A stretch of 64,000 bases of DNA from Synechococcus sp. 1G10. Its GTDB lineage: Bacteria > Cyanobacteriota > Cyanobacteriia > PCC-6307 > Cyanobiaceae. Made by a program: the position numbers and the translations under genes. The notes beneath the pieces were generated by a model that was given only the letters and a program-made list of their open reading frames with translations, had not been told where the DNA came from and ran no database searches. The DNA is taken from NCBI RefSeq assembly GCF_002252625.1, contig NZ_NQKW01000015.1:1-64000 (forward strand), given 5' to 3'. Shown piece after piece: positions 26,398-39,551 of the stretch (positions within the stretch are counted from its first letter, which is position 1; each line of letters starts with the position of its first letter).

Positions 26398-27420
26398 TCA
26401 GAAGAAGAACTTCACACCGGCTTCCACGCCATTCTGATTGATGCTGTAGGCATTTTCGGGGGTTCGGTCATTGCTTCCGCCCAGGTGCATGTAGCGCCAG
26501 GACAGGTTGAACTGGGTGGAGTTGCCGATCGCGTAGCCGAGACCCGCCTGGGCATTCCAGGAGTAATCATCCGAGTTGTTCACACCGAAGCCGCCGACAT
26601 CGGCGCGGGCAAAGAGCCTCAGGCGGGGGGAGAGAAACACCATGGCCTGGGTTCCCACCAGGGGCTGCACCACGGTGCCGCCGAAGGACTGCTGCCGCCG
26701 CACATTCAACCCCTCCAGCGTCCGGGATCCCTCCAGATTCGGGCCTCGGAAGGTCAAGGTACCGCCAGGTCCCTGGCCCTCCACCTCCAGGTCGTACTGC
26801 ATGTTGACGAACCGCACTCCCGCATAGGGGATGACGGTGAAACTGCCTGAGCGGGCTACGGCTGATTCGCGCTCTCCGAAGCGGTAGCGAAGGGCCAGGT
26901 CGTAGATGCCCTGGATGTTCCCGACTTTGGCGTTCAGGCTGCCCTGGCCATCGGGTGTGAAGGTGAGGCTGCGCTCGCCGCGAGGGCCTTCGATGCTGCG
27001 TGTCTTGATGTCAATGAGCCTTCCCTCTTGCCCCTTGACGGAGACGTAGGTGATGTCGGTGAGTAGACCGACGCGTCCGTATTCGACGCTGCCCCGCATG
27101 TAGGACGCGAAGGTGAGGGGCCTGAGCACCTGATCGAGGTCCAGATCCAGGTCGGTGCTGAAGCCTCTGACGGTGGTGGTCCCGGAGGTGCGCAGCGGCG
27201 CGAAGCCGTAGAGCTCCACGGTGGCGGCCCAGGGCGATGGCGATGGTTCTTCGGAACTGGGTTGAACAGCGGCTGGTTCAGCTTGAGACGGTTCAGCCGG
27301 AGGCTGTTCAGCGGCACGCACCACTGAAGCTGTCAGCATCGAGCCCATGACGCTGATCAACAGGCCCGCCCCCGTCGCCACGGTCTTAAGCTTCAGGAGC
27401 GGCGAGAGGCTGGAGTACAC
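26398..27420 (-). CDS. Outer membrane beta-barrel protein, unknown function
   Basis: The mature part is a series of amphipathic strands (SPWAATVELYGFAPLRTSG, FASYMRGSVEYGRVGLLTDITYVSV, YDLALRYRFG, FTVIPYAGVRFVNM, AQAGLGYAIGN, FNLSWRYMHLGG) ending in GVEAGVKFFF, with terminal Phe. A signal peptide is present (TVATGAGLLISVMGSMLTASVVRAAE), then a Pro/Glu-rich linker. The best start that keeps a normal signal is GTG 27420, giving 340 residues. The frame stays open upstream to 27702 but that part lacks protein character. It is probably a small barrel porin or a surface protein of unknown role. Confidence 0.7.
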   Translation of the reverse strand: MYSSLSPLLKLKTVATGAGLLISVMGSMLTASVVRAAEQPPAEPSQAEPAAVQPSSEEPSPSPWAATVELYGFAPLRTSGTTTVRGFSTDLDLDLDQVLRPLTFASYMRGSVEYGRVGLLTDITYVSVKGQEGRLIDIKTRSIEGPRGERSLTFTPDGQGSLNAKVGNIQGIYDLALRYRFGERESAVARSGSFTVIPYAGVRFVNMQYDLEVEGQGPGGTLTFRGPNLEGSRTLEGLNVRRQQSFGGTVVQPLVGTQAMVFLSPRLRLFARADVGGFGVNNSDDYSWNAQAGLGYAIGNSTQFNLSWRYMHLGGSNDRTPENAYSINQNGVEAGVKFFF

Positions 27421-27505
27421 AGAACGCAGCTCGAATGTTGCAGCGGAGCGTACCAGTGAATCTGTTCCTGACGCAGAGTCATGCCCACATGCGGATCCAT
27501 GCCTC

Positions 27506-27524
27506 GGCCAGACTTGAACTGGCC
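27506..27524. promoter_or_regulatory. Short palindrome upstream of the barrel gene
   Basis: GGCCAG (27506-27511) and CTGGCC (27519-27524) are inverted around a 7-base centre, in the 158-bp spacer between two minus-strand genes. It could be an operator for the barrel gene or a weak terminator of the upstream gene; no T tract supports the latter. Confidence 0.3.
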
Positions 27525-27578
27525 TGATGTTCTCCAGATCGTCGGCGGTGAGGTGATCGGCTCGATCGGTCTTGGATA

Positions 27579-28058
27579 TCAGTTGCAGCCCTGAACGGAG
27601 ATGCGGTAGCTGAACCCGAGCGCTCCAGGTTGGCTGGAGGAACCGATCCGGAAGTTCATCAGGCTGGTGCGCTTGCCCGGCACGGAGGCGAAGGGGCCCC
27701 ACATCCGGCCTGTCCCCTGGGGCGGCGTGATCGTTTCGTTGAACAGTTGCAGGCTCGTTCCGTCGGTGAACCGCATGAAACCCTGCACCGGATAACTGGC
27801 TGTATCGGTGGACGTGGCCGTGAAGAAGAAGCGATAGCTGCTGAAGGGCTTATCGACGATGAAATCGGTGTTCCAGTTGTTGCGACCCAGCAGCCTTCCT
27901 GGCCCGATCCGTTTGCTCACCACCGCCTCTGAGCCGCCGATGGGCATCAGGAAGGTGCAGGTGGGAGCTGGCTGCGCGAGCATCGGTCCCCCCGCCATGA
28001 CCCCGATCGTCAGCAGCGAGAAAACTCGGGCCAGACGCGCTGGGCTGGAAGGGATCAC
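27579..28058 (-). CDS. Exported hypothetical protein
   Basis: The 159-residue product has a signal peptide (LARVFSLLTIGVMAGGPMLAQ) and a mature domain of about 130 residues with two cysteines near the ends (APTCTF and VQGCN), which could form a disulfide. The body is beta-rich (FIVDKPFSSYRFFFTATSTDTASYPVQGFMRFTDGTSLQLF). It is likely periplasmic or secreted. I do not recognise a characterised family. It lies on the same strand as the barrel gene downstream, separated by about 160 bp. Confidence 0.65.
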   Translation of the reverse strand: MIPSSPARLARVFSLLTIGVMAGGPMLAQPAPTCTFLMPIGGSEAVVSKRIGPGRLLGRNNWNTDFIVDKPFSSYRFFFTATSTDTASYPVQGFMRFTDGTSLQLFNETITPPQGTGRMWGPFASVPGKRTSLMNFRIGSSSQPGALGFSYRISVQGCN

Positions 28059-28123
28059 GGGAGAGCCGGCAAAGTCGGCGGCGATCGTACCCCCCTGGAA
28101 TCAACTGGCGGGGTCGCTGCTGC

Positions 28124-29434
<1,311 letters not shown>

Positions 29435-29558
29435 TCAGGGCTTGCGGCGATCTTATGGGTCTCCCCGGGGCGCTCCGATGTGACGGTCGGTACCGACGGA
29501 CCAGCCGTTTGGTTCGGCCCTGCCGCCAAAGTTGAGCGCATCTGCCCTGCCGAACGCG

Positions 29559-29966
29559 ATGCGCCTGCTGCACACCATGCTCCGGGTGGGCGATCTGGAG
29601 CGCTCGCTCGTTTTTTACACCGAGGTGCTGGGGATGCGTCTGCTGCGCCGCAAGGATTACCCCGGCGGCCGCTTCACCCTGGCGTTCGTGGGCTACGGCG
29701 ACGAGAGCGACACGACCGTGCTGGAACTCACCCACAACTGGGACATCGAGCGCTACGAGCTGGGCGAGGGCTACGGCCATATGGCTCTTGGCGTGGATGA
29801 CATCCACGGCACCTGCGCCGCCATTGCCGCCAAGGGAGGGCGGATTCTGCGGGAGCCGGGCCCGAAGCAGCACGGCAGCACCGTGATCGCCTTCGTGGAG
29901 GATCCCGACGGCTACAAGGTGGAGCTGATTCAGTTGTCGTCCAGCCCCGAGCGGAGCGCCGCCTGA
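29559..29966 (+). CDS. gloA: Lactoylglutathione lyase (glyoxalase I)
   Basis: The enzyme isomerises the methylglyoxal-glutathione hemithioacetal to S-lactoylglutathione. From ATG 29559 the 135 residues start with [20 protein letters not shown], the classic opening with a metal-binding His. Other family segments are [46 protein letters not shown] and [14 protein letters not shown], which supplies the final Glu ligand. The frame stays open nine codons upstream, but family alignment favours 29559. Confidence 0.95.
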   Translation: MRLLHTMLRVGDLERSLVFYTEVLGMRLLRRKDYPGGRFTLAFVGYGDESDTTVLELTHNWDIERYELGEGYGHMALGVDDIHGTCAAIAAKGGRILREPGPKQHGSTVIAFVEDPDGYKVELIQLSSSPERSAA

Positions 29967-30020
29967 GCGCCAGCGGCGCATGAAGATGGGTTGAACTGAG
30001 TCCGATGGCCTCGCGGTCCG

Positions 30021-32831
<2,811 letters not shown>

Positions 32832-32842
32832 GGGTTGAAAGG

Positions 32843-33148
32843 GTGTCCGGTAGGGTGTTCGTTTGCCGGTTCGCCTTGCCGTCCGGTGCGCCCGCGCCCG
32901 TGGATTCTCCCAGCCGCACTAACGCCCCCGACGACATCGCTGAGCCGGAGGCCAAGCCTGCCCAGCCCGCTGGTGTCGGCGGTTTCGTCTCCTCCACCCT
33001 GGAGGAGCTGCGCAAGGTGGTCTGGCCCAGTCGTCAGCAGCTCTTCAGCGAGTCGGTGGCGGTGATCCTGATGGTGAGCCTCTCGGCCGCCACCATCGCC
33101 GCCGTTGATCGCTTCTACAGCTGGGCGTCCAGCCAGGTCTTTCCCTGA
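32843..33148 (+). CDS. secE: Preprotein translocase subunit SecE
   Basis: The C-terminal 60 residues are the SecE core: VSSTLEELRKVVWPSRQQL followed by one membrane helix (ESVAVILMVSLSAATIAAVDRF). SecE clamps SecY in the inner/thylakoid membrane translocon. The N-terminal half is low-complexity Pro/Ala-rich. The start could be GTG 32843 or GTG 32900 (protein VDSPSRTNAP). The second removes a non-conserved leader and matches the short picocyanobacterial SecE better. It lies just downstream of the clpB gene and before nusG. Confidence 0.9.
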   Translation: MSGRVFVCRFALPSGAPAPVDSPSRTNAPDDIAEPEAKPAQPAGVGGFVSSTLEELRKVVWPSRQQLFSESVAVILMVSLSAATIAAVDRFYSWASSQVFP

Positions 33149-33211
33149 GGAGCCGGTGGCTCCATCACTCTCCCCGTCCTGTTCGTTCTGAGCACCCACT
33201 CCTCCGTCCCC

Positions 33212-33895
33212 GTGTCCGAAGCCGATCTCGTCACTGCCGCCAGCCTCGACGGCGCCCCTGAGGACGCCGCCACCGTTGACGCGCTCGCCCTTGAAGCTCC
33301 CCCCCCGGCGGTCGAGCGCGAAGGCAAGCCGATGGTGGCCCGCTGGTATGCGGTGCAGGTGGCCTCCAGCTGTGAGAAGAAGGTGAAGGCCACCCTGGAG
33401 CAACGTGCCATCACGCTGGGGGTCGACAGCCGCATCCTCGAGATCGAGATTCCCCAGACCCCGGCGGTGAAGCTCAAGAAAGACGGCAGCCGCCAGGCCG
33501 CCGAGGAAAAGGTCTTTCCTGGCTACGTGCTGGTGCGGATGATGCTCGATGAAGACACGATGATGGCGGTGCGGAGCACCCCCAACGTGATCAACTTCGT
33601 GGGCCAGGAGGAGCGTCGCTCCACCGGCCGGGCCCGTGGTCACATCAAGCCCAGGCCCCTGACCCGTCAGGAAGTCGAACGGATCTTCAAACGCGCCGCC
33701 GAGAAGAAGCCCGTCGTCAAGGTCGATCTGGCCGAGGGCGATCAGATCCTGGTCACGGCGGGCCCCTTCAAGGACTTCCAGGGCGAGGTGATCGAGGTTT
33801 CCGGCGAGCGCAGCAAGCTCAAGGCCCTGCTCTCGATCTTCGGCCGGGAAACCCCGGTGGAACTCGAGTTCGCCCAGATCAGCAAGCAAAGCTGA
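33212..33895 (+). CDS. nusG: Transcription termination/antitermination protein NusG
   Basis: The NGN domain (RWYAVQVASSCEKKVKATLEQRA, FPGYVLVRMMLDEDTMMAVRSTPNVINFVG) and a C-terminal KOW motif (EGDQILVTAGPFKDFQGEVIEVSGE) identify NusG, which binds RNA polymerase and couples it to Rho or ribosomes. The 227 residues include a non-conserved acidic leader of about 45 residues before the NGN domain, from GTG 33212. It is part of the secE-nusG-rplK cluster. Confidence 0.95.
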   Translation: MSEADLVTAASLDGAPEDAATVDALALEAPPPAVEREGKPMVARWYAVQVASSCEKKVKATLEQRAITLGVDSRILEIEIPQTPAVKLKKDGSRQAAEEKVFPGYVLVRMMLDEDTMMAVRSTPNVINFVGQEERRSTGRARGHIKPRPLTRQEVERIFKRAAEKKPVVKVDLAEGDQILVTAGPFKDFQGEVIEVSGERSKLKALLSIFGRETPVELEFAQISKQS

Positions 33896-33903
33896 TCGCC
33901 ACG

Positions 33904-33987
33904 GGGCCGCCTCCCTGCGGAGGGCGGCCCAACCTGGCGGCATCTCTCGGGTGTCGCCGCCCAACGCCTTGACCCAAGGGTCAGGCG
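33904..33987 (+). promoter_or_regulatory. Two strong hairpins in the nusG-rplK spacer
   Basis: Hairpin 1 (33904-33930) has GGGCCGCC pairing with GGCGGCCC, three more pairs after one bulged base, and a CTGC loop. Hairpin 2 (33965-33987) pairs CGCC and TGACC with GGTCA and GGCG, with a bulged T. Neither is followed by a T tract. They may form the rplK leader, where ribosomal protein L1 is known in some bacteria to bind and repress rplK-rplA, or act as RNA-processing sites. The binding role is inference. Confidence 0.45.
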
Positions 33988-34018
33988 ATCCGCAGCGCTT
34001 CCCTCCGTAGACCAGCCG

Positions 34019-34444
34019 ATGGCCAAAAAAGTCGTTGCCGTAATCAAGCTGGCGCTCAACGCCGGCAAAGCCAACCCTGCACCACCGGTGGGCCCTGCCC
34101 TCGGCCAGCACGGGGTCAACATCATGGCGTTCTGCAAGGAGTACAACGCCCGCACCCAGGACAAGGCCGGCTATGTGATCCCGGTTGAAATCTCGGTCTT
34201 CGAAGACCGCAGCTTCACCTTCATCACCAAGACGCCTCCGGCTTCGGTGCTGATCACCAAGGCCGCCGGCATCGACAAGGGTGCCGCCACCTCTGCCAAG
34301 GGCAGTGTGGGCGCCATCAGCCGTGCCCAGCTCCATGAGATTGCCAGCACCAAGCTGCCCGATCTCAACTGCTCCACTCTGGAGTCGGCCATGCGCATCA
34401 TCGAAGGCACCGCCCGCAACATGGGCGTCGCCATCAGCGACTGA
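34019..34444 (+). CDS. rplK: 50S ribosomal protein L11
   Basis: L11 forms the GTPase-associated centre with 23S rRNA and is needed for stringent-response sensing. The 141 residues match the family: [31 protein letters not shown] at the start with the Pro-rich hinge, [18 protein letters not shown], and the C-terminal rRNA-binding domain. ATG 34019 gives [11 protein letters not shown]. It is followed by rplA after 119 bp. Confidence 0.98.
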   Translation: MAKKVVAVIKLALNAGKANPAPPVGPALGQHGVNIMAFCKEYNARTQDKAGYVIPVEISVFEDRSFTFITKTPPASVLITKAAGIDKGAATSAKGSVGAISRAQLHEIASTKLPDLNCSTLESAMRIIEGTARNMGVAISD

Positions 34445-34563
34445 TCCCGCTGGAGCCCAGCTCCGCCCTCCTGCTTCATCCACCCCAATCACCCCACCCG
34501 GGGGAGACAGTCACCGCCGGCCCTGGCCGCGGAAAGCCTGTCGCCTGAACCCCGCTGAAACCC

Positions 34564-35271
34564 ATGCCCAGACAATCCAAGCGTTTCACCGCTCTGCTCG
34601 AGAAGATCGAGGACCGCGAGTACACCCCGCTCGAGGCTCTCGAGCTGGTGAAGGCCAACGCCAACGCCAGGTTCGATGAAACGATCGAAGCCCACGTTCG
34701 CCTTGGCATCGATCCCAAGTACACCGACCAGCAACTGCGCACCACCGTGGCCCTGCCCAAGGGCACTGGCCAGACCATCCGCATCGCCGTGATCGCCCGT
34801 GGCGAGAAGGTGGCCGAGGCCAAGGCGGCCGGTGCCGACCTCGCCGGTGACGACGAGCTGGTGGACGCCATCGCCGGCGGTCAGATGGACTTCGACCTGC
34901 TGATCGCCACCCCGGACATGATGCCCAAGGTGGCAAAGCTGGGCCGGGTGCTCGGTCCCCGTGGCCTGATGCCGAACCCGAAGGCCGGCACCGTGGCCAC
35001 CGATCTGGCGGGGGCCATCAACGAATTCAAGGCGGGCAAGCTTGAGTTTCGCGCCGATCGCACCGGCATTGTGCACGTGCGCTTCGGCAAAGCCAGCTTC
35101 TCAGTCGACGACCTGCTGGAGAACCTGAAGGCCCTGCAGGAAACAATCGATCGCCAGAAGCCCAGCGGTGCCAAGGGCCGCTACTGGCGCAGCCTCTACC
35201 TCACCTCCACGATGGGTCCCTCCGTTTCCGTCGACTTCACCGCCCTGCAGGACATCAAGCTGGAGGGCTGA
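34564..35271 (+). CDS. rplA: 50S ribosomal protein L1
   Basis: L1 builds the mobile stalk at the ribosomal E site and often represses its own operon. The 235 residues start at ATG 34564 ([22 protein letters not shown]). The L1 signature is visible in [25 protein letters not shown], and the end is [18 protein letters not shown]. It belongs to the rplK-rplA pair ahead of the L10 leader. Confidence 0.98.
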   Translation: MPRQSKRFTALLEKIEDREYTPLEALELVKANANARFDETIEAHVRLGIDPKYTDQQLRTTVALPKGTGQTIRIAVIARGEKVAEAKAAGADLAGDDELVDAIAGGQMDFDLLIATPDMMPKVAKLGRVLGPRGLMPNPKAGTVATDLAGAINEFKAGKLEFRADRTGIVHVRFGKASFSVDDLLENLKALQETIDRQKPSGAKGRYWRSLYLTSTMGPSVSVDFTALQDIKLEG

Positions 35272-35299
35272 GTGCCGGGCGTGGATTGATGGCGCAACC

Positions 35300-35440
35300 T
35301 GCCGTGTAGGCTCATGGATCGGGCACGCGCCCGGCCCAAGACAGCAGGTCAGTTCTTTGGCTTCGGTTTCCCCGCTTCGGTGGGAGATTCCAGTTGCTCC
35401 AGTCCTGTAAACCCTGCCGAGGTGCACGCGACTTTTTTCG
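35300..35440 (+). promoter_or_regulatory. Ribosomal protein L10 leader
   Basis: The conserved halves of the L10 leader are present: AAGACAGCAGGT at 35339-35350 and CCTGCCGAGGTG at 35414-35425, which pair through CAGCAGG/CCTGC and enclose an internal hairpin (about 35353-35395). In other bacteria this RNA binds the L10(L12)4 complex and represses rplJ-rplL. It lies 120-260 bases before rplJ. The outer limits are approximate. A run of T at 35433-35438 downstream could take part in attenuation. Confidence 0.75.
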
Positions 35441-35558
35441 GTTCGGATTCTCCGGGCGGATCACCGTTCAGCGGCCTCGATGCTCTCCCTTCGGTTAACA
35501 CCGGCTGGGGAGTCGGCGGCCGCGTCCCGGCTTGTTCCCCCAACTCCGTACCAAACCC

Positions 35559-36089
35559 ATGGGCCGCACGCTGGAGAACAAGCAACAGATCATCGAAGAG
35601 CTCAAGGGGCTCCTCGGTGAGGCCGAAATGGCACTGGTCCTTGATTACAAGGGCCTTTCCATCAAGGAGATGTCTGATCTGCGGATCCGTCTGCAGGCCA
35701 GTAACGGCATTTGCAAGGTGACAAAGAACACCTTGATGCGCCGTGCCATCGATGGAAACAGTGCCTGGTTGGAACTCGATTCCCTGCTCACCGGCACCAA
35801 CGCCTTCATCCTGATCAAGGGCGATGTCAGTGGTGCCGTCAAGGCCATTCAGGCCTTCCAGAAGGACACCAAGAAGTCGGATGTGAAAGGCGGCCTTTTC
35901 GAAGGCAAGCTCCTCTCCCAGAACGACATCAAGGCCCTTGGTGAGCTGCCCTCGAAAGAGGTGCTCATCGCCCAGATTGCTGGTGCGATCAATGCGGTGG
36001 CCACCAAGCTGGCTGTTGGCATCAACGAAGTTCCCTCCGGTCTCGCCCGGGCCCTCAAGCAGCACGCCGAAAGCGGCGACGCCAGCTGA
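35559..36089 (+). CDS. rplJ: 50S ribosomal protein L10
   Basis: L10 anchors the L7/L12 stalk to the ribosome. From ATG 35559 ([16 protein letters not shown]) the 176 residues match the family, with [30 protein letters not shown] and a C-terminal helix that binds L12 dimers ([25 protein letters not shown]). The frame continues nine codons upstream, but family alignment favours this Met. It follows the L10 leader and precedes rplL. Confidence 0.97.
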   Translation: MGRTLENKQQIIEELKGLLGEAEMALVLDYKGLSIKEMSDLRIRLQASNGICKVTKNTLMRRAIDGNSAWLELDSLLTGTNAFILIKGDVSGAVKAIQAFQKDTKKSDVKGGLFEGKLLSQNDIKALGELPSKEVLIAQIAGAINAVATKLAVGINEVPSGLARALKQHAESGDAS

Positions 36090-36151
36090 GCCCCTCGAAA
36101 TTCACCGGCTCGGCCGGTTTCATTCCACAGATCTGTTGCTGATTCTCAACC

Positions 36152-36535
36152 ATGACCACCAAAACTGACGACATTCTCGAGTCACTGAAGACCCTCTCCC
36201 TGCTGGAAGCTTCCGAGCTCGTCAAGCAGATCGAAGAGGCCTTCGGCGTGTCCGCCGCCGCTTCCGCCGGCGTGATGATGGCGGCTGCTCCTGCCGCTGC
36301 CGCTGAGGCTGTTGAAGAGCAGACCGAGTTCGATGTGATCCTCGACGGCTTCGACGCCGCCGCCAAGATCAAGGTTCTCAAGGCCGTCCGCGAGGCCACC
36401 GGCCTCGGCCTGGGCGAAGCCAAGGCCCTCGTCGAGGCAGCTCCCAAGGCTGTCAAGGAAGGCATCACCAAGGACGAAGCCGAAGCCCTCAAGAAGTCCA
36501 TCGAGGAAGTGGGCGGCAAAGTCACCATCAAGTGA
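36152..36535 (+). CDS. rplL: 50S ribosomal protein L7/L12
   Basis: This is the multimeric stalk protein that recruits translation GTPases. The order is an N-terminal dimerisation helix ([25 protein letters not shown]), an Ala-rich hinge ([14 protein letters not shown]) and a C-terminal domain with [41 protein letters not shown] and [10 protein letters not shown]. It is 127 residues long, starts at ATG 36152, and is the last gene of the ribosomal cluster. Confidence 0.98.
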   Translation: MTTKTDDILESLKTLSLLEASELVKQIEEAFGVSAAASAGVMMAAAPAAAAEAVEEQTEFDVILDGFDAAAKIKVLKAVREATGLGLGEAKALVEAAPKAVKEGITKDEAEALKKSIEEVGGKVTIK

Positions 36536-36585
36536 TCGCGCCCGGCGGAGGTTCCCCCTCTGCCAACACCACCCCGCTCGTTTCT

Positions 36586-36610
36586 GCCGGCCTCCAGGGG
36601 CCGGCTTTTT
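36586..36610 (+). terminator. Rho-independent terminator after rplL
   Basis: GCCGGCC (36586-36592) pairs with GGCCGGC (36599-36605) across a 6-base loop and is followed directly by TTTTT (36606-36610). It lies 51 bases past the rplL stop, so it closes the ribosomal cluster. Confidence 0.9.
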
Positions 36611-36630
36611 GCTGGGGGGGACGACAAGAC

Positions 36631-36656
36631 AAAAAAAAGCCCGCCGAAGGCAGGCT
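36631..36656 (-). terminator. Rho-independent terminator after the DUF3747 gene
   Basis: Read on the minus strand, AGCCTGCC and GGCGGGCT pair around a TTCG tetraloop (one G-T pair), followed by a run of T (36631-36637 as A on the plus strand). It lies 131 bases past the stop of the DUF3747 gene and faces the rplL terminator 20 bases away. Confidence 0.85.
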
Positions 36657-36786
36657 TTCGAGGTGGAACGATGCCGGGAGTCTGTCCTCGTTTCGACCCC
36701 GGGAGAGCGTTCTGCACTCCTCACACATGTCAAAGATACGGAGCGGATCCAAGGGGCGCCAGCGGCGAGGGCCGCTGTGTCGACTG

Positions 36787-37497
36787 TCACTCCCGGAAGG
36801 GGATCACCTGCAGAGCGATCGGACCACTCTCCAGCTCGCCACCTCTGGCCATGTTCTCCATGGCGCGTCCAAGGCTGCCCGGCCGTGCGCTGGCGATGGG
36901 CTGAACGCTCTGGGGGCTGCCCCCGCCGGCCTGGGCGATCAATTGCTCCAGGGGGCTGCTGGCAGCGAAATAGATGTGGTTGAGGGTCTGCTGGCCGAAG
37001 ACGCGGCGGTTCAGCTGCCAGTCGGTTTCGAGCTTGATCGGAACGAATCCATTGGGATCCCTGCGGCTCAACTGGCCCCTGCCCAGCAGCAGCAGGGTGG
37101 TGTCCGCCGGGGTCATGCCCTGCAACTGGAGCTCGTTGCCCACCTGAGCGAGGCGAAGGCGGTAGCGGCTGGCCAGGTCCTGGCCAGCCACCCGCAGGGA
37201 GTAGGCGTTGCTGCCGGCGTAGCTGGTGCAGATCCCCTTGGAGTCGAAGCGGTTCATCGAGGCATCCACCAGGCCGTCGGGCCTGGCCTGCCAGCAGGGC
37301 TGGCCGTCGGCCGTCTGCTCGATCAGCACCAGTGACCAGTCGGCGAAGCCCACCGGCTTGGCCAGTACCGCAAAGCGGGCCGCTTCCACCGGTTGGCTGT
37401 CGAAGACACCGGCGGCTTCCGCCAGGGGCGTTGTGACGGCCTGGAGCGCGGTGGCGGCCAGCCCAGCCCCAGCAAGGGCCAGGTAGGTTCGCTGCAT
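36787..37497 (-). CDS. Exported DUF3747-domain protein
   Basis: The mature part matches the cyanobacterial DUF3747 family: [79 protein letters not shown] split over two segments, and [28 protein letters not shown] signal peptide starts at the Met at 37497 ([21 protein letters not shown], cleavage near AEA). Mets 8 and 11 codons further upstream are alternatives. The C-terminal 50 residues are Ser/Gly-rich. It is periplasmic or surface-located, with unknown function. Its start region abuts that of rnhA on the other strand. Confidence 0.8.
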   Translation of the reverse strand: MQRTYLALAGAGLAATALQAVTTPLAEAAGVFDSQPVEAARFAVLAKPVGFADWSLVLIEQTADGQPCWQARPDGLVDASMNRFDSKGICTSYAGSNAYSLRVAGQDLASRYRLRLAQVGNELQLQGMTPADTTLLLLGRGQLSRRDPNGFVPIKLETDWQLNRRVFGQQTLNHIYFAASSPLEQLIAQAGGGSPQSVQPIASARPGSLGRAMENMARGGELESGPIALQVIPFRE

Positions 37498-37523
37498 GGT
37501 CGATTTCACGCGTCCAAACATCG

Positions 37524-38303
37524 TTGCCAAGGTCTACGGCACCACTGTCTACCGAACAATGGCCGGCTTGCCCAGTGGCAGCTGAGTCGGCTCGGGTGGT
37601 GGCGGCCGCCTGTGATGGCGCCTGCAGCGGCAATCCTGGCCCGGGTGGCTGGGGCTGTCTGCTGCGTTTCGAGGACGGCAGCGTGCGCGAACTGGGGGGT
37701 GCCGCTGCGGCGACCACCAACAACCGCATGGAGCTCACCGCGGCCCTGGCCGTGATGAAGGAGTTGCGGAATCTGCCCCTTCATCCCGATCTGCGCCTGC
37801 GCACCGACAGCCGCTACCTGATCGATGGTCTGACCAAGTGGATGCCGGGCTGGAAGCGCAAGGGTTGGCGGACCGCCTCCGGCGGTCCCGTGCTCAACCG
37901 CGACCTCTGGGAGGAGCTGGACCGGGCACGGCTGCCGGGGTTGAGTCTGGCCCATGTCAAAGGGCACAGCGGTGATCCCGACAACGACCGCTGCGATGCG
38001 ATCGCCGTGGCTTACTCGCGCGGAAGCTCCCCCGAGCTGGACCAGAGTGAGGGGGACGGGCTCGATCAGCCGGCTCCCGCGGCCCTTGGCGAACTGCTCA
38101 CCCGCCTTGAGGTGGCCGACCGCCTCGCCAGCGGCGGCTACGCCTTGACTACCGCCGAACTGGCCCGCCTGGTGGAGCAGCCCCTGGCCCGTCTGCAAGA
38201 GCGGCAGGGCCCCTGGATCTGGCGTGACTGGCGGGTGAGTCCCACCAGCGATGGCCGCTGGCGTCTGGAGCGCACCGAGCCCGACCTGCAGGAGTCTCCA
38301 TGA
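37524..38303 (+). CDS. rnhA: Ribonuclease HI with cyanobacterial C-terminal extension
   Basis: RNase HI cuts the RNA strand of RNA-DNA hybrids. The catalytic residues are visible: Asp in [13 protein letters not shown], Glu in [11 protein letters not shown], Asp in [11 protein letters not shown], and His/Asp in [18 protein letters not shown]. After about residue 180 there is an extension ([38 protein letters not shown], then WIWRDWRV) found in cyanobacterial RNases HI and resembling a small helical binding domain. The start is uncertain: TTG 37524 opens the frame, but GTG 37596 (just before [11 protein letters not shown]) may be correct. The stop overlaps the pyrD ATG. Confidence 0.9.
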   Translation: MPRSTAPLSTEQWPACPVAAESARVVAAACDGACSGNPGPGGWGCLLRFEDGSVRELGGAAAATTNNRMELTAALAVMKELRNLPLHPDLRLRTDSRYLIDGLTKWMPGWKRKGWRTASGGPVLNRDLWEELDRARLPGLSLAHVKGHSGDPDNDRCDAIAVAYSRGSSPELDQSEGDGLDQPAPAALGELLTRLEVADRLASGGYALTTAELARLVEQPLARLQERQGPWIWRDWRVSPTSDGRWRLERTEPDLQESP

Positions 38304-39505
38304 TCCTGGAGCATCCGGACCACGCCGCATCAGGCGCCAGCGGCGGCACCAGCACTGGGTCGCTGTACCGCCGTTGGGTGGGCCCGCTGCTGGCCAGAGA
38401 TGAGGGCGCCGATGCTGAGCAGCTCAGCAGCCTCACCCTCGCGGCCCTGGCTCAGGCCTCCCTGCGCCGCGACTGGCCCCTGGTGTCGGGAAGCCTGGCG
38501 GGCCTCGGCGCCGAGCTGCAACGGCGAGACCATCGCTTCGAGCAGATGCTGTTCGGCTGTCGCTTCGCCAATCCTGTGGGGCTGGCCGCTGGCTTCGACA
38601 AGAACGCGGTGGCGGCTGGGATCTGGCACCTGTTCGGGTTCGGTTTCGCCGAACTTGGCACGATCACCTGGCACCCCCAGCCGGGCAACCCGCGGCCGCG
38701 GTTGTTCCGCCTGGCCAAGGAGCGTGCCGCGCTCAACCGCATGGGCTTCAACAATGACGGCGCCCTGGGGGTGAAGCGCAACCTTGAGCGCCAGCGCCTG
38801 CCCCTGCCGGGCCAGCGGCCTGCGGTGCTGGGCCTCAATCTGGGCAAGTCGAAGATCACCTCCCTGGAGCTGGCCCCCGACGACTACGCCTCCTCCCTGG
38901 AGCTGCTCTCGCCCCTGGCCGACTACATGGTGATCAATGTGAGTTCACCCAACACCCCGGGCCTGCGCGACCTGCAGGACGCCATCCAGCTGCGGCGCCT
39001 GGTGGAGCGGCTGCGCCGTCTCTCGGCCTGCCCGCCTTTGCTGGTCAAGATCGCCCCCGACCTTGAAGACGACGCCATCGACACGATTGCCCGACTGGCC
39101 TATGAGGAGGGGCTGGCCGGGGTGATCGCGGTGAACACCAGCGTCAACCGGCTCGGGCTGGAGAACCGGCGCCTCCCCCAGACCGGGAAAACCCTCGCCC
39201 AGGAGGCCGGCGGCCTCAGCGGCGCTCCCCTGCGCGGTCGGGCTCTGGAAGTGATCCGGCGGCTACGGGCCACGGCCGGTCCAGCCCTGCCGCTGATTGG
39301 GGTGGGAGGCATCGATTCCCCCGAGGCCGCCTGGGAGCGGATCACGGCGGGAGCTTCGCTGATCCAGCTTTATACAGGCTGGATTTATCAGGGTCCGGGC
39401 CTGGTGCCGGCGATTCTCGAGGGTCTGGGCGACCAGCTGGATCGTCATGGCTGCAGCCACCTCAGTGAGGTCGTGGGCAGCGGTCTGCCCTGGGTAGGTG
39501 CGTAA
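38300..39505 (+). CDS. pyrD: Dihydroorotate dehydrogenase (quinone), class 2
   Basis: The enzyme oxidises dihydroorotate to orotate at the membrane, passing electrons to quinone. Family segments: [47 protein letters not shown], the catalytic Ser in [26 protein letters not shown], and the FMN-binding [34 protein letters not shown] split over two segments. The N-terminal 80 residues form the helical membrane-association domain typical of class 2. The ATG overlaps the rnhA stop (ATGA). 401 residues. Confidence 0.96.
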   Translation: MILEHPDHAASGASGGTSTGSLYRRWVGPLLARDEGADAEQLSSLTLAALAQASLRRDWPLVSGSLAGLGAELQRRDHRFEQMLFGCRFANPVGLAAGFDKNAVAAGIWHLFGFGFAELGTITWHPQPGNPRPRLFRLAKERAALNRMGFNNDGALGVKRNLERQRLPLPGQRPAVLGLNLGKSKITSLELAPDDYASSLELLSPLADYMVINVSSPNTPGLRDLQDAIQLRRLVERLRRLSACPPLLVKIAPDLEDDAIDTIARLAYEEGLAGVIAVNTSVNRLGLENRRLPQTGKTLAQEAGGLSGAPLRGRALEVIRRLRATAGPALPLIGVGGIDSPEAAWERITAGASLIQLYTGWIYQGPGLVPAILEGLGDQLDRHGCSHLSEVVGSGLPWVGA

Positions 39506-39551
39506 ACGCCTCTAGGCCGATAGGCTGCGTGCGGATTCCAGGACGAGACGA

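Noticed and set aside
36182-37738. Long minus-strand open frame opposite rplL and overlapping the DUF3747 gene
   Set aside because: It crosses both terminators and is out of frame with the DUF3747 protein, which has a signal peptide and recognisable domain.
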